Positions 1 to 7,221 of a DNA stretch of 31,832 nucleotides are shown piece by piece. A program made the position numbers and the translations under genes. Positions within the stretch are counted from its first letter, which is position 1, and the number at the start of each line of letters is the position of its first letter. The notes below the pieces were generated by a model that worked only from the letters and a program-made list of their open reading frames with translations, did not search any database and was not told the origin of the DNA. This DNA comes from a virus: IMG/VR virus record IMGVR_UViG_3300046167_000345, positions 1-31,832 of that record; one strand, given 5' to 3'.

Positions 1-1053
1 TTGTGTAGTCATTCCACTACCTTGAACAAATACCCTAAATTGACTTCTGTAATTGTCGATACTTATACCCTCGCTTACATCAGAAGCTGTACCAAGTGTA
101 AAAATATCCCTATTCGCGTCTGTGCTACTACTGCTAGTAGTTTCGTATAAATACTCAAAATCTATAAGCAAAGTGCCTTCTGTTTGTCCTATCAAGTTTT
201 CAATACCACTAGCTATTTCACAACTATCTGCTGTCCTTGTTTCTGCTTCTGTTGTTGTTGGTATGTAGCTTGTTGCATAACCGCCAGAAGTATTACCGCT
301 AGTTTCTGTTTGCCAACCCCAACTATAACAAAAAGCATCACTACTAGTATCTGAACTATCTACGTTACCAGCACTAACTCTAGGGCTTAACATAGGTACA
401 ATAGCCGTATTATCAGATGCGGTTTTTGCTGTTAATTCTATCCTATACCAGCCATTATTATACTTCACTATATTATAACTTCCGTTAGTCATATCACCTG
501 CTGTTGCGTTGTATTCTACGTTTTCAGTAGAAAAAACAAATCTAACATCATATCTATCTGGGTAGTTAGTTTGTAATCTAAAAGCTACCCTGTCGCAATT
601 ACCTTTTTTAATAAAAAAACTAGAACTATAATAATAACCATTAGTGCTTTCATAAATGTCATCTCGTAAATAACTTGCGCTAGTAGTATTTCTTTGTACT
701 TTGTCAGCGGTTAATGTACCGTCTGGTGCGGTTGTTTGGTCTGCGGTTACTGTTGAACCTACCTTCAAATAAGCACTGTTACTTAGTTCCTGTGAGTATA
801 TTTGTTTATTAGTCCTACTAGGCTCTAATAGTAAATGTGGGTCTTGTGGGTTTGTAGGGTCATAGTTAAGTCTTGCTTGGTCGGCTACTACGGTTTCTAT
901 AAGTCCGTCTTTGTTTACTCTTGTAGCTTCTGCATCTACTGTAACCGTAAAGTCTCCATCTCCATTATTAGGCACAACAGAATACAGCTTATCATCTGCT
1001 GCCTTATATCCGCTTGGTATTTGTACTAAACTTGCTTTTTGGTATATACTCAT
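1..1053 (-). CDS. LamG-like tail/fibre protein, N-terminal 351 residues (cut by window edge)
   Basis: The reading frame opens at ATG 1053 and stays open for 351 codons to base 1 with no stop. It begins MSIYQKASLVQIPSGYKAAD and carries the motif GDGDFTVTVDAEATRVNKDG, followed by LLLEPSRTNKQIYS. I recognise this layout from large tail proteins of marine flavobacterial phages, where a carbohydrate-binding or LamG/concanavalin-like beta-sandwich follows. The visible part is rich in Ser, Thr, Asn and Tyr and has no signal peptide or membrane segment, as expected for a virion surface protein. Its start overlaps the tail fibre stop by one base (TAATG). The matching C-terminus is probably the partial gene at the other end of the window. 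A host-binding role is inferred. Confidence 0.8.
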   Translation of the reverse strand, partial: MSIYQKASLVQIPSGYKAADDKLYSVVPNNGDGDFTVTVDAEATRVNKDGLIETVVADQARLNYDPTNPQDPHLLLEPSRTNKQIYSQELSNSAYLKVGSTVTADQTTAPDGTLTADKVQRNTTSASYLRDDIYESTNGYYYSSSFFIKKGNCDRVAFRLQTNYPDRYDVRFVFSTENVEYNATAGDMTNGSYNIVKYNNGWYRIELTAKTASDNTAIVPMLSPRVSAGNVDSSDTSSDAFCYSWGWQTETSGNTSGGYATSYIPTTTEAETRTADSCEIASGIENLIGQTEGTLLIDFEYLYETTSSSSTDANRDIFTLGTASDVSEGISIDNYRSQFRVFVQGSGMTTQ

Positions 1054-2549
1054 TATAATATATTTTGTAAATTCTTAATTATTCCACTAGTGCCTTCTGC
1101 TACACCACCGTCTAAAGTAACTCTTGCACTAAAGTCTATTGCGTTTCCTATTGCGTTTGTGTGTATTGTTTGTGCTGCTTCGTTTATATAACCTGCTCCG
1201 TTTGTTAGTTGGTTATTGTTTGTTGGTATTGTAGGCTTGTTTAGTATTTCTGCATCTCCACTTGTAGCGTTCCAATCAGCATTTACATTAACCTCTGCAC
1301 CTTCTGCAATAGTTCCTAGTTTAGTAGATGAAGTGCTATCAAAACTAATCTTTGCGTTGTTAGTAGTAATATCTGATGCTTGTTGCGCTGTTATGCCCAC
1401 TTTAGCATTGTTAGTAACAATATCAGCAGCCTGCTGTGTCGTTATTCCTACTTTTGCGTTATTAGCCGTAATGTCTGATGCCTGCTGTGTAGTTATACCA
1501 ACTTTAGCTGTGTTTGCTACAATAGCATCTGCCTGTTCAGTTGTTATACCTGTTTTTGCTGTATTAGCTACTATTGCATCTGCTTGACCTGTTGTAATAC
1601 CAACCTTTGCATTATTTGCAGTTATATCGCTTGCTTGTTGTGCGCTTATAGTTGTTGGTTTGTTGAGTATCAAGGCATCTCCACTTGTAGCGTTCCAATT
1701 AGACTGAACATTAACCTCAGCACCTTCCTCTATGCCTGATAGTTTTAAAGCATCTTCTGAAGGATAAGAGTTCTTATCGGTATTATCTACTATTGCGCTA
1801 GCCTGAGCTTCTGTAATACCAGTCTTAGCGGTGTTTGCAGCAACATCGGTATTAGCAGATACTCTATCTTCGGCGTAATACAGATTAGAGCCTTCAGTTA
1901 AATCGCTTGTATCTTTATTTGCCAGCCTTGTATCAAAGTCTGAATTGGCTCTACTAGAAGTGTAGTATTGATTAGTAGTACCTTCGTCAATATTATCTGT
2001 GTCTAAAACAACAGCTCCAGTAGCTCCATTTACACTTGATACTTTGTCGGAGTTATCTACCTTTTCCCAAGCTGTACCATTTGAAACAATCCAATCTCCT
2101 ATTTCGTAATCAATAGTTTCGTAGACTCCTGCATTAGAAACAACATAGTAGTTACCTTTTACAGTAGATGCCGATGGTAATGAGGGGATGTCGGTATCAG
2201 CGTTCCAAGTTCCCTTGTATTCTAGCTGACCTAAAACACTATCGGGTAAGTTAGCGGTAGGCACTTTTGAATTGCTATCTAATGGAGCATATCCGCTTGC
2301 AACACCCTTTTCACTCTTATCCTCTTTGCCTGTCTGTAAATCACTTATAGATGTCGTTCCGTTTGTAACCGTAACACCCTGAATAGTTCCAGTTGCAGTT
2401 ACGTTACCAGAAGTATCTACTGAGACACCTAGAGAATTACCCTCTCCGTCAGTAATCTCCTTAGCTGATTCTGTAACGTTTCCGTTATCTATAATCTTTA
2501 GAAGAGACTGATATGTGTCTTTTATAAAATTACCTGTTAAGCTCGCCAT
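1053..2549 (-). CDS. Tail fibre protein with 17-residue tandem repeats
   Basis: A 498-residue protein with low-complexity, repeat-based fibre architecture. Residues 301-402 hold six tandem 17-residue units of the type ITTQQASDITANNAKVG, with an earlier related unit near 241-257. Two copies of a block reading NWNATSGDALILNKPT or DWNATSGDAEILNKPT (about 284-299 and 425-440) flank the array; such blocks are common in phage fibre shafts. The N-terminal part has fibre-like segments such as GYAPLDSNSKVPTANLPDSV. There are no Cys residues and no membrane segment. The start overlaps the preceding 41-aa gene by 20 bases, and the stop overlaps the LamG-like gene. A receptor-contacting or shaft role is inferred from composition and position next to the LamG-like protein. 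Confidence 0.85.
   Translation of the reverse strand: MASLTGNFIKDTYQSLLKIIDNGNVTESAKEITDGEGNSLGVSVDTSGNVTATGTIQGVTVTNGTTSISDLQTGKEDKSEKGVASGYAPLDSNSKVPTANLPDSVLGQLEYKGTWNADTDIPSLPSASTVKGNYYVVSNAGVYETIDYEIGDWIVSNGTAWEKVDNSDKVSSVNGATGAVVLDTDNIDEGTTNQYYTSSRANSDFDTRLANKDTSDLTEGSNLYYAEDRVSANTDVAANTAKTGITEAQASAIVDNTDKNSYPSEDALKLSGIEEGAEVNVQSNWNATSGDALILNKPTTISAQQASDITANNAKVGITTGQADAIVANTAKTGITTEQADAIVANTAKVGITTQQASDITANNAKVGITTQQAADIVTNNAKVGITAQQASDITTNNAKISFDSTSSTKLGTIAEGAEVNVNADWNATSGDAEILNKPTIPTNNNQLTNGAGYINEAAQTIHTNAIGNAIDFSARVTLDGGVAEGTSGIIKNLQNIL
1344..1649 (-). repeat. Coding tandem repeat, six 51-bp units in the tail fibre gene
   Basis: Six consecutive 17-codon units encode I-[ST]-x3-QA-[SDA]-x-I-x3-N-x-AK-[VT]-G. 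The peptide period is strict while synonymous codons differ between units, so the array is kept at the protein level and is not a recent DNA duplication. It likely forms a repetitive trimeric shaft. Confidence 0.85.
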
Positions 2550-2655
2550 ACTCTTTTAGTGTTTTTGTCTGATTGCTATTCAAACTCTTGTTTAAATAAC
2601 ATTTTAATTTCTTTTCGTTATCCTTCTTAGGCTTATACTTACTTACAACATCCAT
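2530..2655 (-). CDS. Small lysine-rich protein, 41 aa
   Basis: A 41-residue frame starting MDVVSKYKPKKDNEKKLKCY and ending KEYGELNR. It begins inside the last codons of the head connector gene (13-base overlap) and ends inside the first codons of the tail fibre gene (20-base overlap), so it exactly bridges a gap that otherwise has no gene. This tight nesting matches how other short genes are packed in this genome and would favour coupled translation. The protein is basic with one Cys and no membrane segment. I do not recognise the family and assign no function. The alternative is a chance open frame. Confidence 0.5.
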   Translation of the reverse strand: MDVVSKYKPKKDNEKKLKCYLNKSLNSNQTKTLKEYGELNR

Positions 2656-3146
2656 CCGTTAAATAAAGCGTTTTTGTCTGGATATATTTCCTCATTGTTA
2701 TTACTGTAATATTCTGGGAATTTACTATGAGCATTAAAGCTCATATAGTCTATAAACCTCTGTGTGTAATACTCGGCATAATCTCTCTCCTTTGAAATTA
2801 AAGAGTCAACTTCCTCTTTGCTTACGTTTGAACTGTTCTCTGCGCCCTTCTTGTAAACACCACCATTGGCAATAGTATATGCTGCAAACGGTAAGTATTC
2901 AGTCATAGCAAAGTGTATAAGCATTGGCTGTATGTAGTCGTTAACAAGAGTTAGGTAATCTCCAGAAAGAGTATCAGCAATAATGTCTGCGCTGATTTTA
3001 TTATACAAGTCTGTGCCTAAATAATTCTGTATATGAATGTCTTGAGCAATCTTAATAAATTGAATGAATTTATCTGTGTCAATCGAACCGCTTAAAGCAG
3101 TATTGTTAACTAGGTCGCTTCTTTTAATAAATATTGCTGATGGCAT
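2643..3146 (-). CDS. Head-tail connector / head completion protein (DUF6712-like)
   Basis: A 167-residue, mostly helical protein starting MPSAIFIKRSDLVNNTALSG. The motifs DTDKFIQFIKIAQDIHIQNYLGTDLYNKI and the later aromatic stretch YAEYYTQRFIDYM look like the small connector proteins that follow the portal in Bacteroidota phages (DUF6712-type, analogous in position to gp6/gp15 adaptors). It starts one base after the portal stop codon, which supports a role at the portal-neck junction. The assignment rests on motif memory and gene position. There is no catalytic motif. Confidence 0.6.
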   Translation of the reverse strand: MPSAIFIKRSDLVNNTALSGSIDTDKFIQFIKIAQDIHIQNYLGTDLYNKISADIIADTLSGDYLTLVNDYIQPMLIHFAMTEYLPFAAYTIANGGVYKKGAENSSNVSKEEVDSLISKERDYAEYYTQRFIDYMSFNAHSKFPEYYSNNNEEIYPDKNALFNGWML

Positions 3147-3147
3147 T

Positions 3148-4353
3148 TTATTCTACATTTTCAATTTGTTCTTCCACTTTTTCTTTGACTTCCTCTTGTA
3201 TATCCTTTTTAACGCCTGTTTCTTTCTCTACCTCTGCCTCACTAATAGCATTAGTCAAGTCGGTAAATTCAAGGGGCTGTAACGTCTTAAAATAGATATC
3301 AAGCTCTATTCCGTTGTAGTCAAGTATTTTCTCAAGTTCGTCAAGTATAGTAACCTGCATTGGTCTGATTACGGTGTTATCCATAAGCACAGATGCGGTC
3401 TGTAATTCTTCTGCATTGTTACCTAGTCCAGACGTATCTTTAATACCTACAAGCATAGGTGATACAATACGGTGTGATACCATAACCTTACGCATACTTT
3501 CATCTGATAAGAATTGATATTGCTGGTGGGCATCTGATAACTGTACTGGCTCAATGGTTGCTGCAAGCTCCTTGCTATCGTTAAACGCTAGTATGAATCT
3601 ACCTGCATTAGAACTACCGCTAAACTTATTCATTATACTAGTCTCAATAGCATCTCTTTGCTCTGCATCTGGAGTACCATTGTTAAAGTTAATAAGCATA
3701 CTTGGAGAAAGTCCGTTCTGAATATTGTTTATGTGATAGTTGGCAATCTCCTCTTCTAATTCCGCATACTGCAATCCTCCTTGATAATCTACTGGAGAAT
3801 AATACTTGTAACCAGCTCTATAAGGTTTTATGTATAGTATTTCGATTGCTGCGTTAGAGAATCCAAATGCAGGTATCTTTGTTAGCTTATCGCCAGACTT
3901 AGCCTCTGTCCAGTCAGAGTGATAGTAGTATGCCTCTATTTCGCCTTTAGAGTTGCATTTCTCGGCTCTTAACGTTTCTACTGGTATATGTGCTATCTGG
4001 GCAATTTTAGAGCGGTCTTTGGTGTATATAATTTGAAGTGCTGCCTGACCCATCATTTTATAATCGTGCGTTATGCGCTTAATGACGTTCTTGTTAAAAA
4101 GCTCCTTCATTTCTTTATAGTCAGCTTCTTTTTCTTTACTATCCGTAGCATCAAGACCTCTTCCATAAATCATTTCAGATATGCCATTGATAGCAGCGTT
4201 GTTCGTAGGGCTTCCATTGTATCTATCTATTAGATAGTTAAAGTAATCATTATCGTCTCCGTAAGATACCCAATCCTCGTTATAGTATTCCTTTACCTCT
4301 GGTTTAGAGTAAGAGCCTAACTGTACAATATGTATTGTGCTTTCGTCTTTCAT
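3148..4353 (-). CDS. Portal protein
   Basis: A 401-residue protein with a classic portal layout. An N-terminal region includes YNGSPTNNAAINGISEMIYG (about residues 45-64), then a mixed alpha/beta core with GFSNAAIEILYIKPYRAGYKYY, and near residue 300 the conserved-looking VSHRIVSPMLVGIKDTSGLG. The C-terminal 30 residues are a highly charged Glu/Lys tail. Portals form the dodecameric ring at one capsid vertex through which terminase pumps DNA. The start overlaps the 135-aa gene by ATGA and the stop sits next to the connector gene. It is unusual that the portal lies downstream of the major capsid gene and about 17 kb from the terminase instead of beside it. Confidence 0.85.
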   Translation of the reverse strand: MKDESTIHIVQLGSYSKPEVKEYYNEDWVSYGDDNDYFNYLIDRYNGSPTNNAAINGISEMIYGRGLDATDSKEKEADYKEMKELFNKNVIKRITHDYKMMGQAALQIIYTKDRSKIAQIAHIPVETLRAEKCNSKGEIEAYYYHSDWTEAKSGDKLTKIPAFGFSNAAIEILYIKPYRAGYKYYSPVDYQGGLQYAELEEEIANYHINNIQNGLSPSMLINFNNGTPDAEQRDAIETSIMNKFSGSSNAGRFILAFNDSKELAATIEPVQLSDAHQQYQFLSDESMRKVMVSHRIVSPMLVGIKDTSGLGNNAEELQTASVLMDNTVIRPMQVTILDELEKILDYNGIELDIYFKTLQPLEFTDLTNAISEAEVEKETGVKKDIQEEVKEKVEEQIENVE

Positions 4354-4757
4354 AATATAATGTAGCTATCATCGAAGCTATCTTCTTGTGTGTATTTATC
4401 TTTATTGGGATTGTACTTAGGAAAGTCTGTTTGGTCTGTACAAAATACAATATCCCTGTAAATTAACCCATCGTCATCAATAAGCTTTAGTGTGTAGTAA
4501 TCACCTTCCTTTAGGGTGTATTTGTTTGTTATTTGTAGGAATATTTCTCCTTCAGATGAGCCTAAGTCTCCACCTTCCCATTTTATTGCAGCATTTTCAG
4601 GATTTTGCTGGTATACTTGCCATTGAAAATCGCCAGTATAATCAAATACCTGTCTTGTTGACTTGTTTACCAACTCCATTCTCAAAAACCCAACGATAGA
4701 CCTTCTTGATACTATCTTAATGTTTTGATTGTCTGTTGATGTTGTTAATATATGCAT
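4350..4757 (-). CDS. Conserved structural-cluster protein, unknown, 135 aa
   Basis: A 135-residue beta-rich protein, MHILTTSTDNQNIKIVSRRS at the start. It contains an aromatic strand pattern (DFQWQVYQQNPENAAIKWEG) and an acidic end (TQEDSFDDSYIIL). It lies directly before the portal with an ATGA overlap and is the first gene after the terminator at 4797-4825. A TATATTTG element 32 bases upstream may start its transcript. I recognise no domain. Position suggests a head or neck accessory protein, but this is inference only. Confidence 0.7.
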   Translation of the reverse strand: MHILTTSTDNQNIKIVSRRSIVGFLRMELVNKSTRQVFDYTGDFQWQVYQQNPENAAIKWEGGDLGSSEGEIFLQITNKYTLKEGDYYTLKLIDDDGLIYRDIVFCTDQTDFPKYNPNKDKYTQEDSFDDSYIIL

Positions 4758-4788
4758 ATCGAAGTAATAATCAAATTGTTATTTGTTT

Positions 4789-4796
4789 CAAATATA
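4789..4796 (-). promoter_or_regulatory. Possible promoter -7 element (TATATTTG) for the portal block
   Basis: TATATTTG on the minus strand matches the Bacteroidota -7 consensus TAnnTTTG and ends 32 bases before ATG 4757. The -33 position falls inside the terminator hairpin and does not match TTTG, so this would be a weak or activator-dependent promoter, or a chance match. Confidence 0.4.
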
Positions 4797-4825
4797 CAAA
4801 AAAAGGGGCAATTAAGCCCCCTTTT
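4797..4825 (-). terminator. Intrinsic terminator after the tail tube gene
   Basis: On the minus strand, GGGGGC, loop TTAATT, GCCCC, then seven T. It lies 22 bases after the stop of the 189-aa gene and ends the capsid/tube transcript ahead of the portal block. Confidence 0.85.
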
Positions 4826-4846
4826 AGATTTATACTCCTATTAAAT

Positions 4847-5416
4847 TTATGCAGGGAATCCCGGGTCTCTTTGAGTAGACTCAGTAGCTGTTGCATTATC
4901 TAAACCATCAAATGGGTCTGCATCAGTAGCCCCTTCAATAAAGTTGGGCATATATATCTCATTAGCGGTTAATGTAAGCGTATATCCGTTTAAATCTCCC
5001 ATAGCCTGTCCAGTTACCATAGTACCTCCAGTTACGTCAGCACCATTATCTGCACCTACCATAAGAAACTTGTCGTCAAAAGTTTGAACTACAACGTGCG
5101 GTCTGCCATACGTCATAAGCTTTAACTCTTTATTATCTTCTTTAGTTAATTTAGGGAACGTAATGCTCAATACTTGCTCAAAGAAAGTAGTTCCATTTTC
5201 AATAGAAGATGTAATGTTTGTCTCAAGCGAAGAATTTCCTTTTACATCGTATGTGTGATAATCAAAAGCTGCTGTTGCATCTATGTTTGTTATTTCGTCA
5301 TTAGAATCGTATGTCCAACTTCCTGCTGCTCCAAAATCAACAAAGTGTACTTTTTTTATACCACCGACAGCATCCTTACAAGGTCTTAATCTTCCGCCAG
5401 TTAAATTACAAGCCAT
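4847..5416 (-). CDS. Putative major tail tube protein
   Basis: A 189-residue protein starting MACNLTGGRLRPCKDAVGGI. This start, with two Cys and a GGIK motif followed by alternating beta strands, is a pattern I associate with abundant structural proteins of Bacteroidota siphoviruses that behave as tail tube proteins. The beta-rich core (FFEQVLSITFPKLTKEDNKE, RPHVVVQTFDDKFLMVGADN, GDLNGYTLTLTANEIYMPNF) suits a tube fold. It lies right after the major capsid gene and is bounded by a hairpin on each side, as expected for a highly expressed gene. The alternative is a capsid decoration protein. Confidence 0.6.
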   Translation of the reverse strand: MACNLTGGRLRPCKDAVGGIKKVHFVDFGAAGSWTYDSNDEITNIDATAAFDYHTYDVKGNSSLETNITSSIENGTTFFEQVLSITFPKLTKEDNKELKLMTYGRPHVVVQTFDDKFLMVGADNGADVTGGTMVTGQAMGDLNGYTLTLTANEIYMPNFIEGATDADPFDGLDNATATESTQRDPGFPA

Positions 5417-5433
5417 ATCTTTTTCTTTTTAGT

Positions 5434-5460
5434 AAAAGGGGCAGAGTTACCACCCCTTTA
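5434..5460 (-). terminator. Hairpin between major capsid and tube genes (weak terminator or mRNA stabiliser)
   Basis: On the minus strand an AAAGGGG / CCCCTTTT stem encloses an 11-base loop just after the capsid stop at 5474, followed by only four T. It may act as a partial terminator that lowers downstream transcription or as a 3-prime stabilising hairpin. Confidence 0.55.
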
Positions 5461-5473
5461 GATTAAACAATTA

Positions 5474-6454
5474 TTATGCTAACGTTAATAACGCCAAGTC
5501 AGAACCGATTCCGTATTGAACACCAGCAGTATATCGCATAATGATTCTTACGTTTTGGCTTCCGTCAATGTCAGCCATATCGATTAACTTCACTTCGTTA
5601 TGGTCGGCAAGCAATCCTGTACCAAAGTACAAGTTAGAAGCCTCTCCAGCTACGATGTGGTCTGATGGCATCCCTGGAGTTAACTGAACTTTAATTCCTT
5701 CGAAAGAAAGCGCATTACCCATATTATACCATTGTGAACCTTTGCTATCAGTACCAGCAGCACCAAGACCTTGCGCTCCGAATCCACCTAGTGAACGGAT
5801 GTAAGCTTGGTAAGCACCAGTAGGAACGTAGATAGTCAAATCTTCTTTGCCATATACAGCAGAAGGAATAGAATCAACTACATTTCCAAGTAGAGATGCG
5901 ATATTGCCTGATGTGAAAGAAGTTTCAGAATCATTAGCAGCATCGTTAACATCACCGTCAGCAGCCATAAGAACTGTAAGACCGTCAAACTCACCAGCGT
6001 TGGCATTTACACCAGCCCAGATGTTTTGCTCAGTTTTCTCAGCAACTTTAGCCGAAACGTGCCCTAAGATAAAGTCAGAAAATGATGTAGGTAGCTTGTC
6101 AAATGCAGAATATCCCATTTTTACAGCTTCCCAATCAGCTCTGAAGTCTTTCTTACATAGCTCAAGGTTTACTTGGAACTCTTCTGGCTGAAGAATACGC
6201 TCTGTCAATGTAAGCGCATCAGCAGTTGCAGTAAAGTCGCAAGTACCATCAGCGATAAAGTTAGTTGAAGCAACTTTCTTTACCACCTCTTTATATTTAA
6301 CATTAGGCTTAACGGTGATTGCACCATCGGCTAATGTCTTACCGCTTAAAAGCGCAGCAGAGATATATTTCCCTGCAAACTCTCCAGCGTAAGTAGAAGT
6401 AATAGTGTCAACAGAACCATTACCAGCGTATAGATTTACTTTTTTATTACTCAT
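5474..6454 (-). CDS. Major capsid protein
   Basis: A 326-residue protein with HK97-fold style features. The N-terminal segment is followed by an E-loop-like region (KPNVKYKEVVKKVASTNFIA), then PEEFQVNLELCKKDFRADWE, a P-domain-like helix DFILGHVSAKVAEKTEQNIW, an A-domain segment DLTIYVPTGAYQAYIRSLGG, and the closing RIIMRYTAGVQYGIGSDLAL. Length is normal for the family. It directly follows an acidic scaffold gene (2-base gap), the canonical arrangement. It forms the icosahedral shell. It is flanked downstream by a hairpin, consistent with high expression. Confidence 0.85.
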   Translation of the reverse strand: MSNKKVNLYAGNGSVDTITSTYAGEFAGKYISAALLSGKTLADGAITVKPNVKYKEVVKKVASTNFIADGTCDFTATADALTLTERILQPEEFQVNLELCKKDFRADWEAVKMGYSAFDKLPTSFSDFILGHVSAKVAEKTEQNIWAGVNANAGEFDGLTVLMAADGDVNDAANDSETSFTSGNIASLLGNVVDSIPSAVYGKEDLTIYVPTGAYQAYIRSLGGFGAQGLGAAGTDSKGSQWYNMGNALSFEGIKVQLTPGMPSDHIVAGEASNLYFGTGLLADHNEVKLIDMADIDGSQNVRIIMRYTAGVQYGIGSDLALLTLA

Positions 6455-6456
6455 TG

Positions 6457-7017
6457 TTATATTAGTTTAGAAAATACTCGGTCAAGTGTATTAGCAGGGC
6501 GATTCTGACCGAATTTAATCACCTCTTTGTTTTCAGTTTTCTCAGAAGGAGTATGTGCGATTGGCTCGGCTGCTGGTTCAGCAGATAGCTTTTCAACTTG
6601 AGACGAAAGCTCAGCCTTTTCTTGCTCAACTTTATCATACTCAACCATCATATCCTCTTTAATAGACTTAATCATATCTTCAAGTTCTGCGATTTTAGAA
6701 TCGAAGTCCTGTTTAGATACGTAATCTTCCTCTAGCTCTTCTGCCTCATCTTCTTCGGCTTCTGGAGCTTCTTCTTCTTCGGATTCCTCAGCCAACTCAA
6801 CCTCTTCAGTTGATTCAGCATCAAGAGCAGCATCTACTTCTTCAGTAGCAGCTTCCTCAACAGAATCTTCAGACAATGCAACTTCCTCTACTTTTGGAGT
6901 TTCAGTAACTTCTTCGGCTGCAACTTCAATGTTTTCAACCTCTTTAGTTTCTGGCTCGTTAATAGCAGAGAGCTTTTGCATAATATCATTTAGAATGTTT
7001 GTAGCTTTACTCTCCAT
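6457..7017 (-). CDS. Capsid scaffolding protein
   Basis: A 186-residue, extremely acidic protein: residues 20-95 are dominated by Glu with Ala and Val, followed by a predicted coiled coil around residues 97-145 (DFDSKIAELEDMIKSIKEDM). The short C-terminus is basic and hydrophobic (FGQNRPANTLDRVFSKLI). This is the normal build of a scaffold: a flexible acidic body, a coiled coil for oligomerisation and a basic tail that binds capsid subunits. It sits between the prohead protease and the major capsid gene, so it is probably cleaved and removed by that protease. Confidence 0.75.
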   Translation of the reverse strand: MESKATNILNDIMQKLSAINEPETKEVENIEVAAEEVTETPKVEEVALSEDSVEEAATEEVDAALDAESTEEVELAEESEEEEAPEAEEDEAEELEEDYVSKQDFDSKIAELEDMIKSIKEDMMVEYDKVEQEKAELSSQVEKLSAEPAAEPIAHTPSEKTENKEVIKFGQNRPANTLDRVFSKLI

Positions 7018-7080
7018 ATTATGTTAATTAACAGTTATAGTTATAGGTAAATAACAAGTATTAAACAACCTGTTAGATTT

Positions 7081-7221
7081 TCAGGCACTTATTTTTCCTA
7101 TCCCCTGACTTCTAAGAGTGCCATCACAGCATCTCCTAGCATAAGTCTTTCCGTTCTTGCATAAACAACCTCTCTTTGAGTTTGTCGGCACTTGTTGTCC
7201 TACCGTTTCTTTACTTTTCAT
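7081..7221 (-). CDS. Small cysteine-rich protein, 46 aa
   Basis: Starts MKSKETVGQQVPTNSKRG and continues with a compact motif GCLCKNGKTYARRCCDGTLR, then SQGIGKI. The two Cys pairs (C19, C21, C31, C32) could bind a metal or form disulfides. I recall near-identical short proteins (GCLC...CCDG...QGIG) in other Bacteroidota phage structural clusters, so this is likely a real gene of unknown role. Its ATG overlaps the protease stop by ATGA, and the scaffold gene follows, which places it inside the head-assembly block. Confidence 0.75.
   Translation of the reverse strand: MKSKETVGQQVPTNSKRGCLCKNGKTYARRCCDGTLRSQGIGKISA

Noticed and set aside
1216-1587. Open plus-strand frame of 123 codons opposite the tail fibre repeats
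   Set aside because: It mirrors the repeat array on the coding strand, with no promoter or plausible family. Open only because the opposite repeat lacks certain codons.
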